Positions 23,405 through 35,639 of a DNA stretch of 64,000 nt are shown here, one piece after another. The notes beneath the pieces were generated by a model. It ran no database searches. It was not told the DNA's origin and saw only the letters and a list, made by a program, of their open reading frames with translations. A program made the position numbers and the translations under genes. Each line of letters begins with the position of its first letter. Positions within the stretch are counted from its first letter, which is position 1. This DNA is from Congeria kusceri (taxonomy: Eukaryota; Mollusca; Bivalvia; Myida; Dreissenidae), in NCBI GenBank assembly GCA_027627225.1, contig JAPFQT010000162.1:18501-82500 (forward strand), written 5' to 3'.

Positions 23405-25080
23405 CTACACATAACTTGTCATGAACACTTTGCGCAGGTGATGGGCTGATCGGGAGGTGTCTTTCAACACAAGCAGGACAGGAACTTCATAAGTTTGAGG
23501 CTGTCTGGACGAATCCGTGCTATCTTCCATATGGTGGCTGCAGTGAGGCTTTTTGAAGAAAACTAAATCTCTGTCTTGTTTGAGTCGCGTGCGCCATTTT
23601 CTCACACGTCTGTATTGCCTGCTTTCATTTTGAAGCATATCGTGTAATGTTGTACGGTAGCTGATATTTGCTTAATATTCTCATGAGATCTGGTATGAAG
23701 CCAATGTTCTGGTGCTTACACAGCTCATTAGGTGAATAAGATGTGGCATGGCTAATTCGCTGATATACGACATAGTAGTCGGAGAAAAATGTGTTTTTGG
23801 AGGTTATGTGTGTTTCAAGCACCGACATTCCCATCAGACCGGTAACCATGTCGGAGTAAGTAGGGTGGGACAGATCTTGAGCACGTTTACGGCAGTAGTG
23901 GTGGGATATTTCTAATTGCTGCATATCTGCAATGGAGATAGTTTTCCATAGCTTGCATCCGAACAGAGCTTTGGAAATAACGGACAGAACGGCTGTATAC
24001 CTCGGACACATTAACCTGCCAATGACCTCTCTGCATGAATATATTACTGATCCGTTACGATGAATACTTAGTTGCTGTATTGGAATCATGTTTAAATCAA
24101 TTTAAGAGTATGCAGCTATATTATTATGTAACGCGTAACACATGTGATCGAACAAAACCGAGTAGAACTATAGGTTATTATTCAAGCGCGTAATTAATGC
24201 TAATAGAGTTTACGAGTGTCAGGTCAATGTGTCCGAGCTATGGAAAAGAGCATCGCAGTAATGTGAAGTTTTCACCGTATATTCTGGACGCTGCGTGACA
24301 GGACAGAAGCGTTCCTCCAAGTGCCTGCTTGATGATATCTCTGTCGTAGGGTATTTTCCTTGGAATGTATGGTACCCTGATCCATGTGAAAAGATACAGC
24401 TCGGCATTTTCCTGTTAATTCTGATGTGATTCAATTTGAACACTAGCCCATTTGTCAAAACACGTACATATATATATATTTGTCAAACATCATATTCAGA
24501 CTGCACAGACGGACGGACGGAAGGACATGGCGGCGACTATATGCTCCCCCGAAATTTTTCGGGAAGCAAAATGAAACAGCATCCAGATTAAATGTTAGTT
24601 CGAGTCCGGCGTATTTCAGGTGGTAATAGGTGAGGGTGTTGATAGAAGCACTTCTGCTGTTCAGTAGACTATTGATTAGCCTTTGCAGTCCTACGTTGCT
24701 TGTTGCGTAGCAAAGCTCTCTGTCGGAGTAATTTTGCTTGATGTCGTAAGATAAGATGTTACGCATTGATCTACGAAGTGTTTGTGCTTGGCATCAAACT
24801 AAGGGTTCTCTGTAAACAAGTACAGTTTCTTGACGTATGTGCTCTATCTGTTGAGTGTCCAGTTGATCGTTGTTTCACGCTTGCCTTTAAAATCTAATTC
24901 ACAACCTTGCTTTTTGTTTTTGGAGCACTTAGTGTTGACAGCTTTCCAGAAAGCGTGTTGATCGATTTCGGATGTAGTGTCTTTGTTGTAGTTTCGCGTG
25001 GTCATAGATGTTGTCTCTGCAGAAGTGATACTTGAGCGAGGGATAAGCTCAGTCAAGGTAGCACTCACTCTTTGGCCCAA
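23405..25080 (-). pseudogene. Decayed LINE, endonuclease-RT linker and RT C-terminus
   Basis: Pieces of a non-LTR retrotransposon lie in the expected 5'-3' order on the minus strand. 25080-24844 carries the region between endonuclease and reverse transcriptase (EIDQHAFWKAVNTKCSKNKK, a motif typical of mollusc LINEs). 24458-24219 is a poorly preserved piece. 24089-23625 carries the post-RT region, with ALFGCKLWKTISIADMQQLE and a downstream GFIPDLMRILSKYQLP segment. 23638-23405 continues in another frame (KWRTRLKQDRDLVFF). The catalytic RT core is missing. Several frame changes, stops and deletions make this a dead element. Confidence 0.7.
24481..24566. repeat. Repeat tail with GGACGGACGGA tract
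   Basis: A GACGGACGGACGGAAGGACA tract followed by GCTCCCCCGAAATTTTTCGG. The same combination of a 4-bp simple tract and an inverted terminus ends other repeats here. It appears to interrupt the LINE remnant. Confidence 0.45.
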
Positions 25081-26095
25081 CTAGTTTGTACAACAGTTAC
25101 TGCACATCAAAACAAAAACATAATTGCTAACTAGCTGATAAATAACATAACAATTATTAAGATTCCATATTGGCTTACACAAACATTATCAAATTAAAAG
25201 TCATCTTCCCATGCCATAAGATTACAAATGTGCAACAGGTGAGTCTATTATGTTAGTTTGTAATAGTTTAATTGCATTCTTAGCTTCGTAGATAAAAACT
25301 TAATAAATTACGTCAGTTTTGAAAGTATTTTCTGCCTTTATCTATCACAGAAGGCAAATGAATGATTTTGTTGTTTGTGTAATACAATATTTGATACTAC
25401 TGAAAATTAAAATGTTCAAAGCTCTTAATCAGAATGCATCCAACACTACACGCAGATAAGTCTGATTGTTTTTCATTCTACGAGACAATTTAACTTCAAG
25501 CACAAAAATCACTTTCATAATAAACAATATTAAGTCCTCTTCGGCCATAAACAAAATAAAATTAACACATTTTACGTGTATTCATTTAATATCATTGGCG
25601 TAAACAATACTGAAATGACCAATATCCATTCATTGCTGATGCTTTTCTTCTACCACTTCATATTTAAAAATAAAAGAAAGTATTTATATAATGTAACAGT
25701 GTCATGTGTTCAAGTTTTTGTAATAAAAAAATACATTTCTTACATGTATGTAGAAATAGTAAGTGTTATGTACACGTATATTTATGTAGATACATAAATT
25801 CTTAACTGAAATTGCTCGTGTATTTTGGCATACAGAATACCGTATGTCAACTTATTCAGTTCAGAACAAATGCAGCAACAAGTATGTTCTACACATAATA
25901 TTGTACATCAGTTCTAATATTCAAAGAAACACTTTACATTTTATAAACAAATAACAATATTTGTATAAATACATGTATCTGAAATTACAAACACATTTCT
26001 GTTTTGTAACATAACATAATATATAAGTTCCAATGCACAACAACATATTGTCATTGAAATTAAAATCACTTGCTTATACAAATATCAGATGCTTG
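25081..26095. other. No gene seen
   Basis: AT-rich. The frame at 25576-25797 is low-complexity hydrophobic translation without support. Confidence 0.45.
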
Positions 26096-27517
26096 TAAAA
26101 GTAAGCTTTTGCACTTTGAACACCAGGAGTGTGTTGTTTCACTGTCCCAAAATGATGGAGCCTGTGTTGTTGCATACTGCCACTGGGTACCTCACTCCAT
26201 CCTTGCCTGTAGCCAGAGTAGCCACAATAATGGAGGCCGTATTCCTATTGTAGCAGACTGACCATGGGTTCCACACTCCATGCTTGCACGTAGCCAGAGT
26301 AGCCAGATTCTTCCTTCCCTCACTATCCACCTGTATGATAGTGTTGATGAGCATCCACAAACCAGCACTTGGCCTGAAGGTGTCACATGTACACCCTGTG
26401 GGTCTTGTAGTTCAGGGTCAGTAAATGTTGACAGTACTGACCCATCCCCGGCCAGGGTGAGGAGCTTGTGCTCGTAACGGTTGGTGATGTAGACCGCATC
26501 GCCGGTGGGGCTCACAGCACACTTGTATTCTGCAAATAGAGTAACATCAAGATATTTAATTACTTTATTTAATTACTTTAAATTTTATATAAACACACAG
26601 CAGTGATATTGTATTATCTTTTATGTGTTGTTTGGTTTTCATAAACATAGAAAATAATACACCTTCATGTTATACATAAAATCCAATAATAGTAAACATA
26701 TAAGATTGACTGTACGGTTCTGTATCAGTTCATTGTCTAAAAGTTTGACATGTTCATATGAGACAGGTGCATTAGAACTGAAGTTTAACACAATTACACT
26801 GAATAAAAAAATACCCAGTAGAATGAGCATGTACACCGTGATAACCGTGATAAACTGGACACCGTTCACAGTCAATGCGACTTCATATGGAGTGATCAGA
26901 CACACGTCGAGTGGAATATCAGGCACAAGACAGTGTGTGACCACCTGGTACTGCTGGTCCAGAAGCTTTATTGTGTCATTATTCCAGTCTACAACAATGA
27001 TCTGACAATCAGGGAGAAAGCAAATGCCTCTGATATAGCAAAGGGTTGAATCAATAAACTCTGACTTTACAATCACACTGAACACCTGGTCTGACTTCCC
27101 CAGCACTGTCAATGCCTGTTCAAATGTGTGCAAACATTTTTTGCTGGCTATATAGGAGAGTTCCTTATTATCCCCAATTGTCTGCATGGCTTCATGGAAT
27201 TGTTTCAATTGATCCTGAAGCCCGGTGCTGTTGTGAATAGCACACTTAAGAAAATCTTTCAGGTTTATAAGTTCATCTTTTATTTCCTTCACATAACTAT
27301 TATCGAATTCATCCAAAATGACATTTATTTTCCCACACATTTCTTCTTTTATGTATTGCTCATTTTCATAAGAACTTTTATCAAATTCATCAAAAATGAA
27401 ATTAATATGATGGAGCATTTCTTCTACCATGAATCGCTCATGTTCATCATACATGCAAATAAAGGAGCTTGTGCTGCTAATAAAAGTTTTCTTTTGCTGA
27501 TGCAGCTGATTTTTCAC
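26096..27517 (-). pseudogene. Broken TRIM-NHL-type gene (coiled coil plus NHL repeats)
   Basis: Two exons are recognised. Exon A (about 27517-26840) encodes a coiled coil (residues ~22-115) with an internal repeat (FMVEEMLHHINFIFDEFD / YIKEEMCGKINVILDEFD), then an NHL-type strand set (CQIIVVDWNNDTIKLLDQQY, then QVVTHCLVPDIPLDVC). Exon B (26529-26096) opens after a CTATTTGCAG acceptor with a CAVSPTGDAVYITN segment, then GVHVTPSGQVLVCG. Damage: a 1-base loss near 26347 changes frame; an 81-bp (27-codon) tandem duplication covers 26202-26304; a TGA at 26137-26139 replaces the usual Trp of GQWN; the NHL segment expected between exons A and B is absent. RING and B-box are not seen upstream. Bivalves carry very large TRIM-NHL families, so one decayed member is unsurprising. 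Confidence 0.75.
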
Positions 27518-27599
27518 GTGGTTTATACAACGTATTTATTATTCTATGTAACGATTTTTACCGGTAATTTCGAAAAAATGTAAACATCAATCTGTACAA

Positions 27600-27905
27600 T
27601 AATAATTATAAAAGACATGGTGTAAACATAGTTCCACATACATGCATTAGAAACAACACATCAATCTCAAAGTGACCATAGAACATCTGCCAGCAATTAT
27701 TTTGTAGATTTTTTTATTTGTGCCATGGTATCAAAATAATGTGGAAGGTACACAACAGTATTTAAATAAAAACATGATGAACATATTGTCAACAGATCTC
27801 TGTGCAGGCAGAAATATTTGAAAACGTAACTGTGGGTCTATGTTCACCAATTCATTATCTACTTTGTTGAGCACCAACGATAGTTATAGCGTGATAGTTT
27901 TGAAC
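27600..27905. other. No gene seen
   Basis: Noncoding spacer upstream of the TRIM-NHL fragment. Confidence 0.4.
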
Positions 27906-27910
27906 TTATT

Positions 27911-28470
27911 TAAAAAATATTGTGTCCTTCCATTGAATTCACAAATTCGTTGCCCACAATTGTTGCTTGATACAGATTCACGGGTGATTCTGATGTAACA
28001 CCAGTTTCAAATTGACCAGAATATGAACAAACGCTGTCCTGTTTAAAAGGACAATATTTATCTTTGTTTAAGTCAGTTCTAAATTCTTTGCCACAGAACC
28101 ACTGTATCACAATGTTAATGTCAGACCAAGATGACATCGACAATAAAAACTGGAAAATAATGGGTCTCTAAAGAACCTTTCCCATGTGTCAGTGCACCCT
28201 GCCCAATACTTGTCACTACAACGAACTACATGGGCATGTGTAGAGCTTGCAAACTTTGCAAATAGTAATACATGGAACAGACTTTCGTTTGTAGTGATTG
28301 TGCCCTGCAACTACAAACAATGGTAGCCATGCAACAATTTTACAATTAGATCCAAATGTCACGGAACAGCATGTATGGAATCATTGCATCCTCTGCCAGC
28401 ATGGTGTTCATTCCATCCCTTTTGTGTGATCTGCACTTGTCTGTCATCTGTGTTATGGTGGCAGGTTAAA
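27911..28470 (-). pseudogene. Unidentified coding-like scraps
   Basis: Three minus-strand stretches have natural amino-acid composition but sit in different frames. 28470-28366 includes CLTCHHNTDDRQVQITQKGW. 28310-28150 includes VVRCSDKYWAGCTDTWERFF. 28160-27911 follows a possible ATTTTCCAG acceptor and includes DINIVIQWFCGKEFRTDLNK, then YQATIVGNEFV and a stop. Possibly one decayed gene. No family is recognised. The plus-strand frame 28375-28668 is their shadow. Confidence 0.3.
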
Positions 28471-28670
28471 CATATCACAGGTGCAAACTGTATCCTTACA
28501 AGAAATAAAGACATTTGTTTAATGCAGTTTTATCAAATAAGTACAAAATGGCCTAAAAAACCAGTAAAACATATGCGATTTACAATTCATCACAATACGG
28601 TTCAATGTTTTTGGCATAACTGCCCTTCCATAGTTCAAACATTCCTCTGTACTATCCCTGCTGGGTAAGT

Positions 28671-31354
28671 TTATTATTTCCAACTTATTTTGGCAGTAAA
28701 TAATTAATTATTAATATTCTTATGTATTTACCTGAATCATTTCTACCAGAATACAACATTAAGGTCGATTAAATTTAATATAATATTTTCGTCATTTTGG
28801 TACCAGTCGCGGAAATATATAATAAACCTATATTTGTTAACACATTCTAACTAATTTGGCAACTATTAAGCAAAACATACTTTAACAACATACTTATTAA
28901 TGTGTTTGTAATAATCTTACCTTTTGATAAATGTTTTTCCAAAACATTTCGGCAATTGTTACCAACAATGCACACACATTTTCAGACAGAAAATGTATAT
29001 GGAACCCACTTTGTGTCATTTTAACTTGAGGAAAATAATGTTATTGCTTTTTGGGGGGTTTCCCATCACTATTTGTTTTTATATTTTATATAGCGTGAAT
29101 GTTTTTCATAGCTTTATTATTTAATGTTGATAACATAACTGTTGCAATTAGTTTGAGGTTGAAATGTAGATTGACTGGACTATTTTATTATTTTCCCTAG
29201 CATATTTTCTCTTTAATCTTTCCCGTCATGGATTTTGATCCAGCCATTATTTAATTGCATTCAAATCCCACTGTCCACAGTCTATGTTTAATTGGTTTAA
29301 AATAATGTGTTGACATTGCGTACCAAATTCTGTTAGGCATTGACTTAGACCAGAATAGAAACCGTGTGCCATCTGTGCCGTCATCTGTGTTGAATTACAT
29401 TGGATCTGGAGATTGAAATCAATTTAACATTAATAACAGTAATACATGAACTTTATTTATCTTTTCGGAAAAACAAACACACATACTGAACATATAATAA
29501 GATTCATAATAAAAGCATATACTTGTCAAATATTAAAAATAGATCAAAATCGTATGCATTCCAGTACAAAAAGGTAAATATGTAATCATACTTAAATGAT
29601 ACAGAGACACATTAGGTTCTACTGTAATGACAGGCGTACTATACATTAGCATAAAAAGCACATACTTTCTATTAAAGACGATTTCTAAATTTTTTTCCCT
29701 TCCATTAACATTTTTCATTTTCACATATTTTGCAGATGTTTAAATGCCTGATACAAAGAAATCATACAAATGGCGGTCTTCGAATTAGATTTTTTGGACA
29801 ATGCATGTAAATGACCTACCCGTAAATGCATTTTAGAAATAATTTGTGTTGCTTTCATTTTAGCAAAAAATAGTATTGACCATTGATTGGTAAAAACATG
29901 GCGACATTCTATTGGTTGAAATGGCTTATTGTAAGAAATTAATAATACTATATTGGCCAAACATGCTTTTTTATCCATATTTGTAAAACAATTCTACATT
30001 TTGTAATCATATAAAAGATTGGTTTTGACTATAGAAAAAAATCTGTTCCGTAAAAATTCCCGAATTTTCTGTATTTAATACATAATTATATGCTTAATAG
30101 ACTGGAAAAAAGAAAACAGGGTGCTTGTTTTCGAGAATAAAAAGTTTACATGTGCGTATTCGATATTTTTTTGTTAAAAAACAGAATGGAATGAAAGTCA
30201 TTATTTATAACAATGCACTTATAAAAGTTAATAGATATATATTATATATAATTATTTTAGTAACAGCCGTTGATTACAACTATGTACAAAAAGTTATTAC
30301 AGCCAAAACACTTTCACATTTTGAAGATTTAAATCAACTTCACTGATGCGCGAAAAGATGCGCAGAAAAAACTACCGAAATCGTATTTAAGTTCAATTGA
30401 CAACACTACAATATGGTTGCCAAAGCGTGTAACTTATTATTATAGCAATGAGCGCATACAGCAATCCTTAACAAACAACTAAATTTAAACATGATAAAAA
30501 ACGACAATAATAAATCGCAAATCGCAACTTCTTCTGTTCCAACTATATTATACGCAAAGAAGTAAACGTGTAGCTTGATGGTCATAAAATCATAACTATT
30601 ATTAGAATTAGACGAGACTGTCACTTACTTCATTTATACTGCATTAAATCATCATATATCGGAAATCCTGTTATTTAAGTAATTTATGTATTTACCAGCT
30701 TTTCAGTTTATCTTAATTTTGAAGAGGGTCATCGTTATTATGATAAGCAAATTATGTGTAAAAGTTGTAGTTATGTTATAAAGCTGGTAGTTAAACAGTA
30801 AAATCAGCACAATCATAAACATGTAATGGATTAAAAACGAAGGGAATTTAGGTGAAACATGAAAATATACTACCCAAACTTAAATAATACACATAAAAAG
30901 CTGACAACTTGAATGTAAACAAAGTAATAGTTTGCACCAACGTTTCAAAAAAATAATACACATGCAACTGAAGTTATCACTGAAGGTTATCATACTCCAA
31001 ATTCACATTCAAGTGTTTATTAATTATGAGCCGTGTATGTCAAACAAGAACCACAATCTGTGTACAAAGTATGTTCATATAAGTACACACAATCGTAATG
31101 CGGCAATACATTTCATCATTAATTCAGTAATGCTTCCTTTCAAAGTGGTGTTTTGCAAAGGAACGAGCTAATAAAGCATTGTTTGTGACCGAAGAAAACA
31201 TACTTGATCCACGGTCATCTAACATATGGGACTAAAAATGTCATACCTTCATTTACAGCATAAAGTACAAGAGTACTTTAAAACTTGTCCACATTCACTC
31301 GAACACCACACGCATCAGATTGACAGTAAAATAGTTTTCAAGGAGTGAGGTGCT
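28671..31354. other. No gene seen over 2.7 kb
   Basis: Strongly AT-rich with short lysine-, asparagine- and isoleucine-rich chance frames. No recognised repeats, splice-bounded exons or RNA genes. Confidence 0.5.
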
Positions 31355-31579
31355 TTAGTTTTTCTTCATTACAGATCGTTCTTTAGCAGCGAATGTAGAT
31401 CTAACAAACCCTTTCACAATTGTCCAAGAGCGTTTACTAAGAAAATTATTTTGTTTAATGAGCTCTTCACACTGATACTTTGATGGCAACTGTTTCAGGA
31501 AAAAACACTTTGGTAAACCTTGCTGGACTACGTCCTTTTCTTCATTGGACCACGGTGTTCTTATTCCTTTCGTCGTGTA
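31355..31579 (-). CDS. Terminal exon, Myb/SANT-like domain
   Basis: 75 codons including the TAA stop. Sequence pattern: TPWSNEEKDVV, then LPSKYQCEELI, then LSKRSWTIVKGFVR. The spacing of Trp residues and the charged first helix fit a Myb/SANT-like DNA-binding domain. Acceptor is either TTGCAG five bases further upstream or the nearby GCAAG; the latter keeps frame with the exon at 32105-32230. No internal stop, unlike exon 1. Confidence 0.6.
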   Translation of the reverse strand, partial: YTTKGIRTPWSNEEKDVVQQGLPKCFFLKQLPSKYQCEELIKQNNFLSKRSWTIVKGFVRSTFAAKERSVMKKN

Positions 31580-32104
31580 CTTGCCTGCAACTTAAAAATT
31601 TGGATGGTAAATATGGGAAATAGCTATTCGATATTGCAAAGCATTTCTCATTTGAATTGATTAGATTTGTTTTCAAAATACAGTCGAAGTTAATATTGAT
31701 GTTAAAAGCTAGCAATCGCGTATCCTTTAACGAAGTCACTCATTTTTTGAGGGGAAAGGTAACATAACCTCTTTTGTTTCACTTAATTTGTATCGTGAAG
31801 GTTAAACATATGTGCCAGATAATGTTACAGTCCATCCAGAATTATTAACTGAAAGTTCAAATTGTGATGCCTAGGACAGACCAGACAGCCACGCAGACAA
31901 TACCAACTCACTAACCCTAGGACAATAATGATAATGATGTTAGGGAAGATGAAAACCAAAACACCAACAATTGTACAACTGATGATGCCATGCACATACA
32001 CTAGTTTTGAACGCTATCAAAGACCAGCTTGTTTGCTAGAACAATACTGTTGTAAAATGTTCGAAATATATCTTAACTGGAAAATGACACAAACTCTGAC
32101 TTAC

Positions 32105-32230
32105 TAGTTTTTTCCGGCTTGGCTGCTCAGGCCAATCAGAGTCGGAGTCTGTCTCAATAATGTCCTTTGCAACTCTGCAAGCACTGTCAACAGCAACTCT
32201 GTCCTCTGTTATGTCCTTTTCATCACTTTA
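32105..32230 (-). CDS. Acidic linker exon of the zinc-finger gene
   Basis: About 41 codons rich in Asp and Glu, ending at CTA|GTAAGT, a strong donor. The acceptor GAAAATCAG would place a TAA first in frame, so either the real acceptor differs or the exon is damaged. Confidence 0.5.
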
Positions 32231-33611
32231 CTGATTTTCATCTCAATGATTTTGTAATTATTCATGCAATTTCTTTTCCGTGTTTAGCTTGATCTAAACA
32301 GTATATCTAGGCAGTATATTTAACAATCAATACTGTATTTTAAATATAGAACAGGAAACTAATTATAACAGGCATATCTTTGAGAAATAAATTTCAAATG
32401 GCATTTACAAATAAGTCTAATCAAATGTACTCTTGCAAAGTAAATCAATTTGTACAATGCAAAATGAGCCCGAAAGAAAACACTAGAAGTAAATGACAAA
32501 TGATCGTCTTATATGGAATAGGCGATGTAGCATCAAATTCCTCTAAATATGCTTACAATGACTGCAAGGGCAATACAATTTGCAATACAAGCCATTACTC
32601 TTATTTCATTAAGTATCATTATTTGGACACCGACATCAACTAATTAACTAACATCTCATCTAAATCCTTCCTGGAAAGAAATATTTCGCCGAATTTGTGC
32701 ACATGTCTTTAGATTTTGTCCAAGATTTTGAGCCAGATTATGTTTACTGCAAGATTGATGGCTCTTTTGAAATCCTGCGATATCTTTCACGGCCTTCAGT
32801 ACATTATCCCATTGATGTGCAGACAGGCATTGTGATAAGGTTTGCAGTGAAGAATCAATTGAAGACATAGCAACACAAACTCTTGCTAGCTCTCGTAGAG
32901 ACCGAGAAACATACTGGTGCGTATGTTGGTGCTTCCCAGTTGTATCAATTTTTCTTTCACCGAATTCCAGTAATAATGGGTCATTTTTAATTCTGGCTGA
33001 CAGACGATCATCTCTCATTTTCATTAGAACGTACTTATGGAGTTCTTCGGATGCGTTTACATGAATAGGAAGCAACAGCTTCGAATTCTTTACTGGCGCA
33101 TCTCTCTTTTGACCTTCTTTTCGACCAGGACAACTTTCATGGTGTTTTCACAAATCTGATGCTATGTAGAAAGCTTTGCAGTATTCACACGGGGCATACT
33201 ATGACTGGTCAATATCCCCTTTCGGCTGGTACTTGGGAATGATATCCCCTAAACCAGATTCTGTAACATTTATGTTGTGCAAGTAATTGGCTTTCGAAAC
33301 TAACAAAGACCAGGCTTGTTTTCTCACTTTAGACCTTTTAGGGAAGGCAAGTACTCTGGCAGCGTCAATTTCATCTTGATGATGTGTTTGCAAATGTCTT
33401 GACATTTTGGAATTAAGGTTTCCACAATAAAGGCAACTCATCTTTTTATGGGACCGTTTTCTAGTCTTTTTTTGCACACCATTGGATTTATTTTCGGCAT
33501 CTTCCAAAGCATCTGAATATGTGTCACAATCAGCCTTATCAAAGAATGTGACTGGCAATATTTCTCCATGGACTATACTTTGGAACAGCATGCCCTTCTG
33601 AACACACGTGC

Positions 33612-34738
33612 CTGAAAATTAATAAAAACATTGTTTATTGATAATGGTAACTTTATACATTTCATATAGATTTATTTTTCATAACTAACAGCACATAGGC
33701 TGTTCCCTATTATTCAATATAAGTGTGCCCGAGACCTACGATTGCGAATAAATCTGATTGTGTTACGTTATAGGTTTGCATTACCCATTCACACTATACT
33801 AGTAGTAAGTATCCAATCCATCAATAAGTTTAACCTCCAATTAGAGTCAATAACCATGCGTTGTTATTTATGGTTGGGAAAACAAGAATTATGGTGATGT
33901 AGAAACGATTGTTAAATAACAGTAAACTTGACTTTAATCCAAAAGTTCTCATACATAATCCCACACACCCCTACCTTGGCAATGTACATGTAGTTGCTCA
34001 ACACATTTGGTCATTATATCACATTCCGAATTATTGACTGAAAAATGTTTTCCCATTCTAACTAACTGATACTTGAACTAAAGTGACTCTTAAGTGAAAT
34101 GAGATGGTAATAAATTAGTTACAATAAATGCATTTACAACTGCTGACCAGGGAATGTTTGCGAAATTAATTACTAGTCTTGTCTTGTTGTTTTTTTTATT
34201 TATCATAAAATTAGTTAATTATATGAGTCTCACCTGAGAAAAGTAACTCATCATCACCACAAATAATGATCGTGGCTTGTGTTCACATACGCTACAAGTA
34301 AGTTACACCTATGTTGGTATCCGTTGAAATACTTCGGCAGCCAGCTTGGCGATTGTGTAGCGTGTGTGAAACGTTATTCTAACATAAGCGAAACGCGCAG
34401 TTAACTTATCGTTAATGTATATCGAACATTTTGCACAATGTACATTGACATATTGAACGTATGCTTGACGATCATTGAATTATTCAACGCGTTAAATACG
34501 TGTTTAAAACTTATAGGTAGCGTATTTGACAGCGTATTGGGTTCAAATTTAAAATCAAATGTGTACCAATGAGCAACTCATAATTTCTGCTGATATATGA
34601 GGTGCAGCTGTCCACAACCATGATCACAGATTTGGGGGACACTGAGTGGCTGCGACGAGAGAACAAAAAAGCCCTTCTCCAATATCAAAACCACTTGATT
34701 TACTTGACACTGTAGATATTTAGTTCGAGACAGTAGGA
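33612..34738. other. No gene supported
   Basis: Mostly AT-rich. At 34608-34715 a short plus-strand frame follows GGTGCAG and reads MITDLGDTEWLRRENKKALL. The opposite strand is open too, so its status is unclear. Confidence 0.35.
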
Positions 34739-34934
34739 TCAAACGGAAAAGAGTTTGCCATGGTCAACCAGCGTATGGTTGAACTCCTTAATGAACTCTT
34801 GAATCATTTTACTCGGATGCAGGTGTCCCTGTGAGACATAAACCAGCCCGTCAGGTAATCGACTGTCTTGCACAACTTCGTCCCTGTTCTTTCCATAGCT
34901 TGTTCTTCTTGCACTGAAGTCTGAACGTTTAATC
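34739..34934 (-). CDS. Candidate exon, unidentified
   Basis: A strong acceptor (GCTCTTGCAG) opens two usable minus-strand frames. The longer continues through RLPDGLVYVSQGHLHPSKMI to GKLFSV and a TGA. A second reads VQEEQAMERTGTKLCKTVDY and ends earlier. No recognised domain. It could be the 3' end of the minus-strand locus at 36.6-38.9 kb. Confidence 0.35.
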
Positions 34935-35374
34935 TGCAAGAGCATTTTGGTATGTTATAAACTTTTGTAGAAATTCTAAATTTCAGTATTTTGCTGAAAT
35001 TAAGATTTGGCATTTGAATAATACATGTGTATGTACGTATGTGGGCAATCTATATGCATATTATGAAGTGTATTAATATAAATATGTTGTTTTATTTGAC
35101 GATTTTTGTAATTTGAAAAATGTATTGATCTTCAATCGTAGCCTAGAAAAATGTACCAATTGCAAAAGGCGTTACAAAATGCTGCTTAATACTGCTTTAA
35201 CTGTTCAAAATGTTGGCCGCAAACTCCCAATTGCAAAAATTCGTAAAAAATTCGTAGTGCATTCTGAGGCATCGTGACAGAATTGTTATCGATTTGTAGG
35301 CATTCATAGATATTATTAACTCATTCGAAAATTCGAGAATTCGCGGCTTGACCACGAATCGGCTAGGAATTTGT

Positions 35375-35601
35375 CACGAATCCCACGAATACACGCCGAA
35401 AATAAATAGAAAAATATATTGTAATTGGTACCTAATTCGTACATGCATTCGGCTACTCTTCACTGATATGTAACTGTTTCCTAGCGTTGGTGCAGTAGTC
35501 GTAATAGATTCTTGTAAATCGTGGTAAATTATTTACAACATTCGTGCAATTCCAGCCGAATCCTAAAATGTATCGATTCGTGGCGATTCGTGGGATTCGT
35601 G
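35375..35601. repeat. Inverted repeat, 16-bp perfect arms
   Basis: CACGAATCCCACGAAT (35375-35390) is exactly inverted at 35586-35601. Further ACGAATC/GATTCGT motifs surround both arms, suggesting the ends or core of a small TIR element. Bounds beyond the arms are unclear. Confidence 0.6.
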
Positions 35602-35639
35602 GCATGTTTGGAATAGGGGCATATATTTGTGTTAAAGGT

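Larger units (their letters stand above)
31355..33611 (-). pseudogene. Zinc-finger gene with Myb/SANT-like C-terminus, damaged
   Basis: Matches, from memory, an uncharacterised animal family common in fish and bivalves with N-terminal zinc fingers, a central recombinase-like region and a C-terminal Myb/SANT-like domain. Exon 1 (33611-32656, acceptor ATTTTCAG) has one frame throughout: CLYCGNLNSKMSRHLQTHH finger, DIIPKYQPKG, CEYCKAFYIASDL finger half, then a helical region (EELHKYVLMKMRDDRLSARI). It is broken by TAG at 33201-33199, TGA at 33150-33148 and TGA at 32658-32656. Exon 2 (32230-32105) is acidic (DIIETDSDSDWPEQPSRKKL) with donor GTAAGT. Exon 3 (about 31579-31355) is intact, with a TPWSNEEKDV start and an RSWTIVKGFVR helix. 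The central several hundred residues are missing. Confidence 0.65.

Noticed and set aside
27128..27583. 151-codon plus-strand frame
   Set aside because: Antisense shadow of the TRIM-NHL coiled-coil exon.
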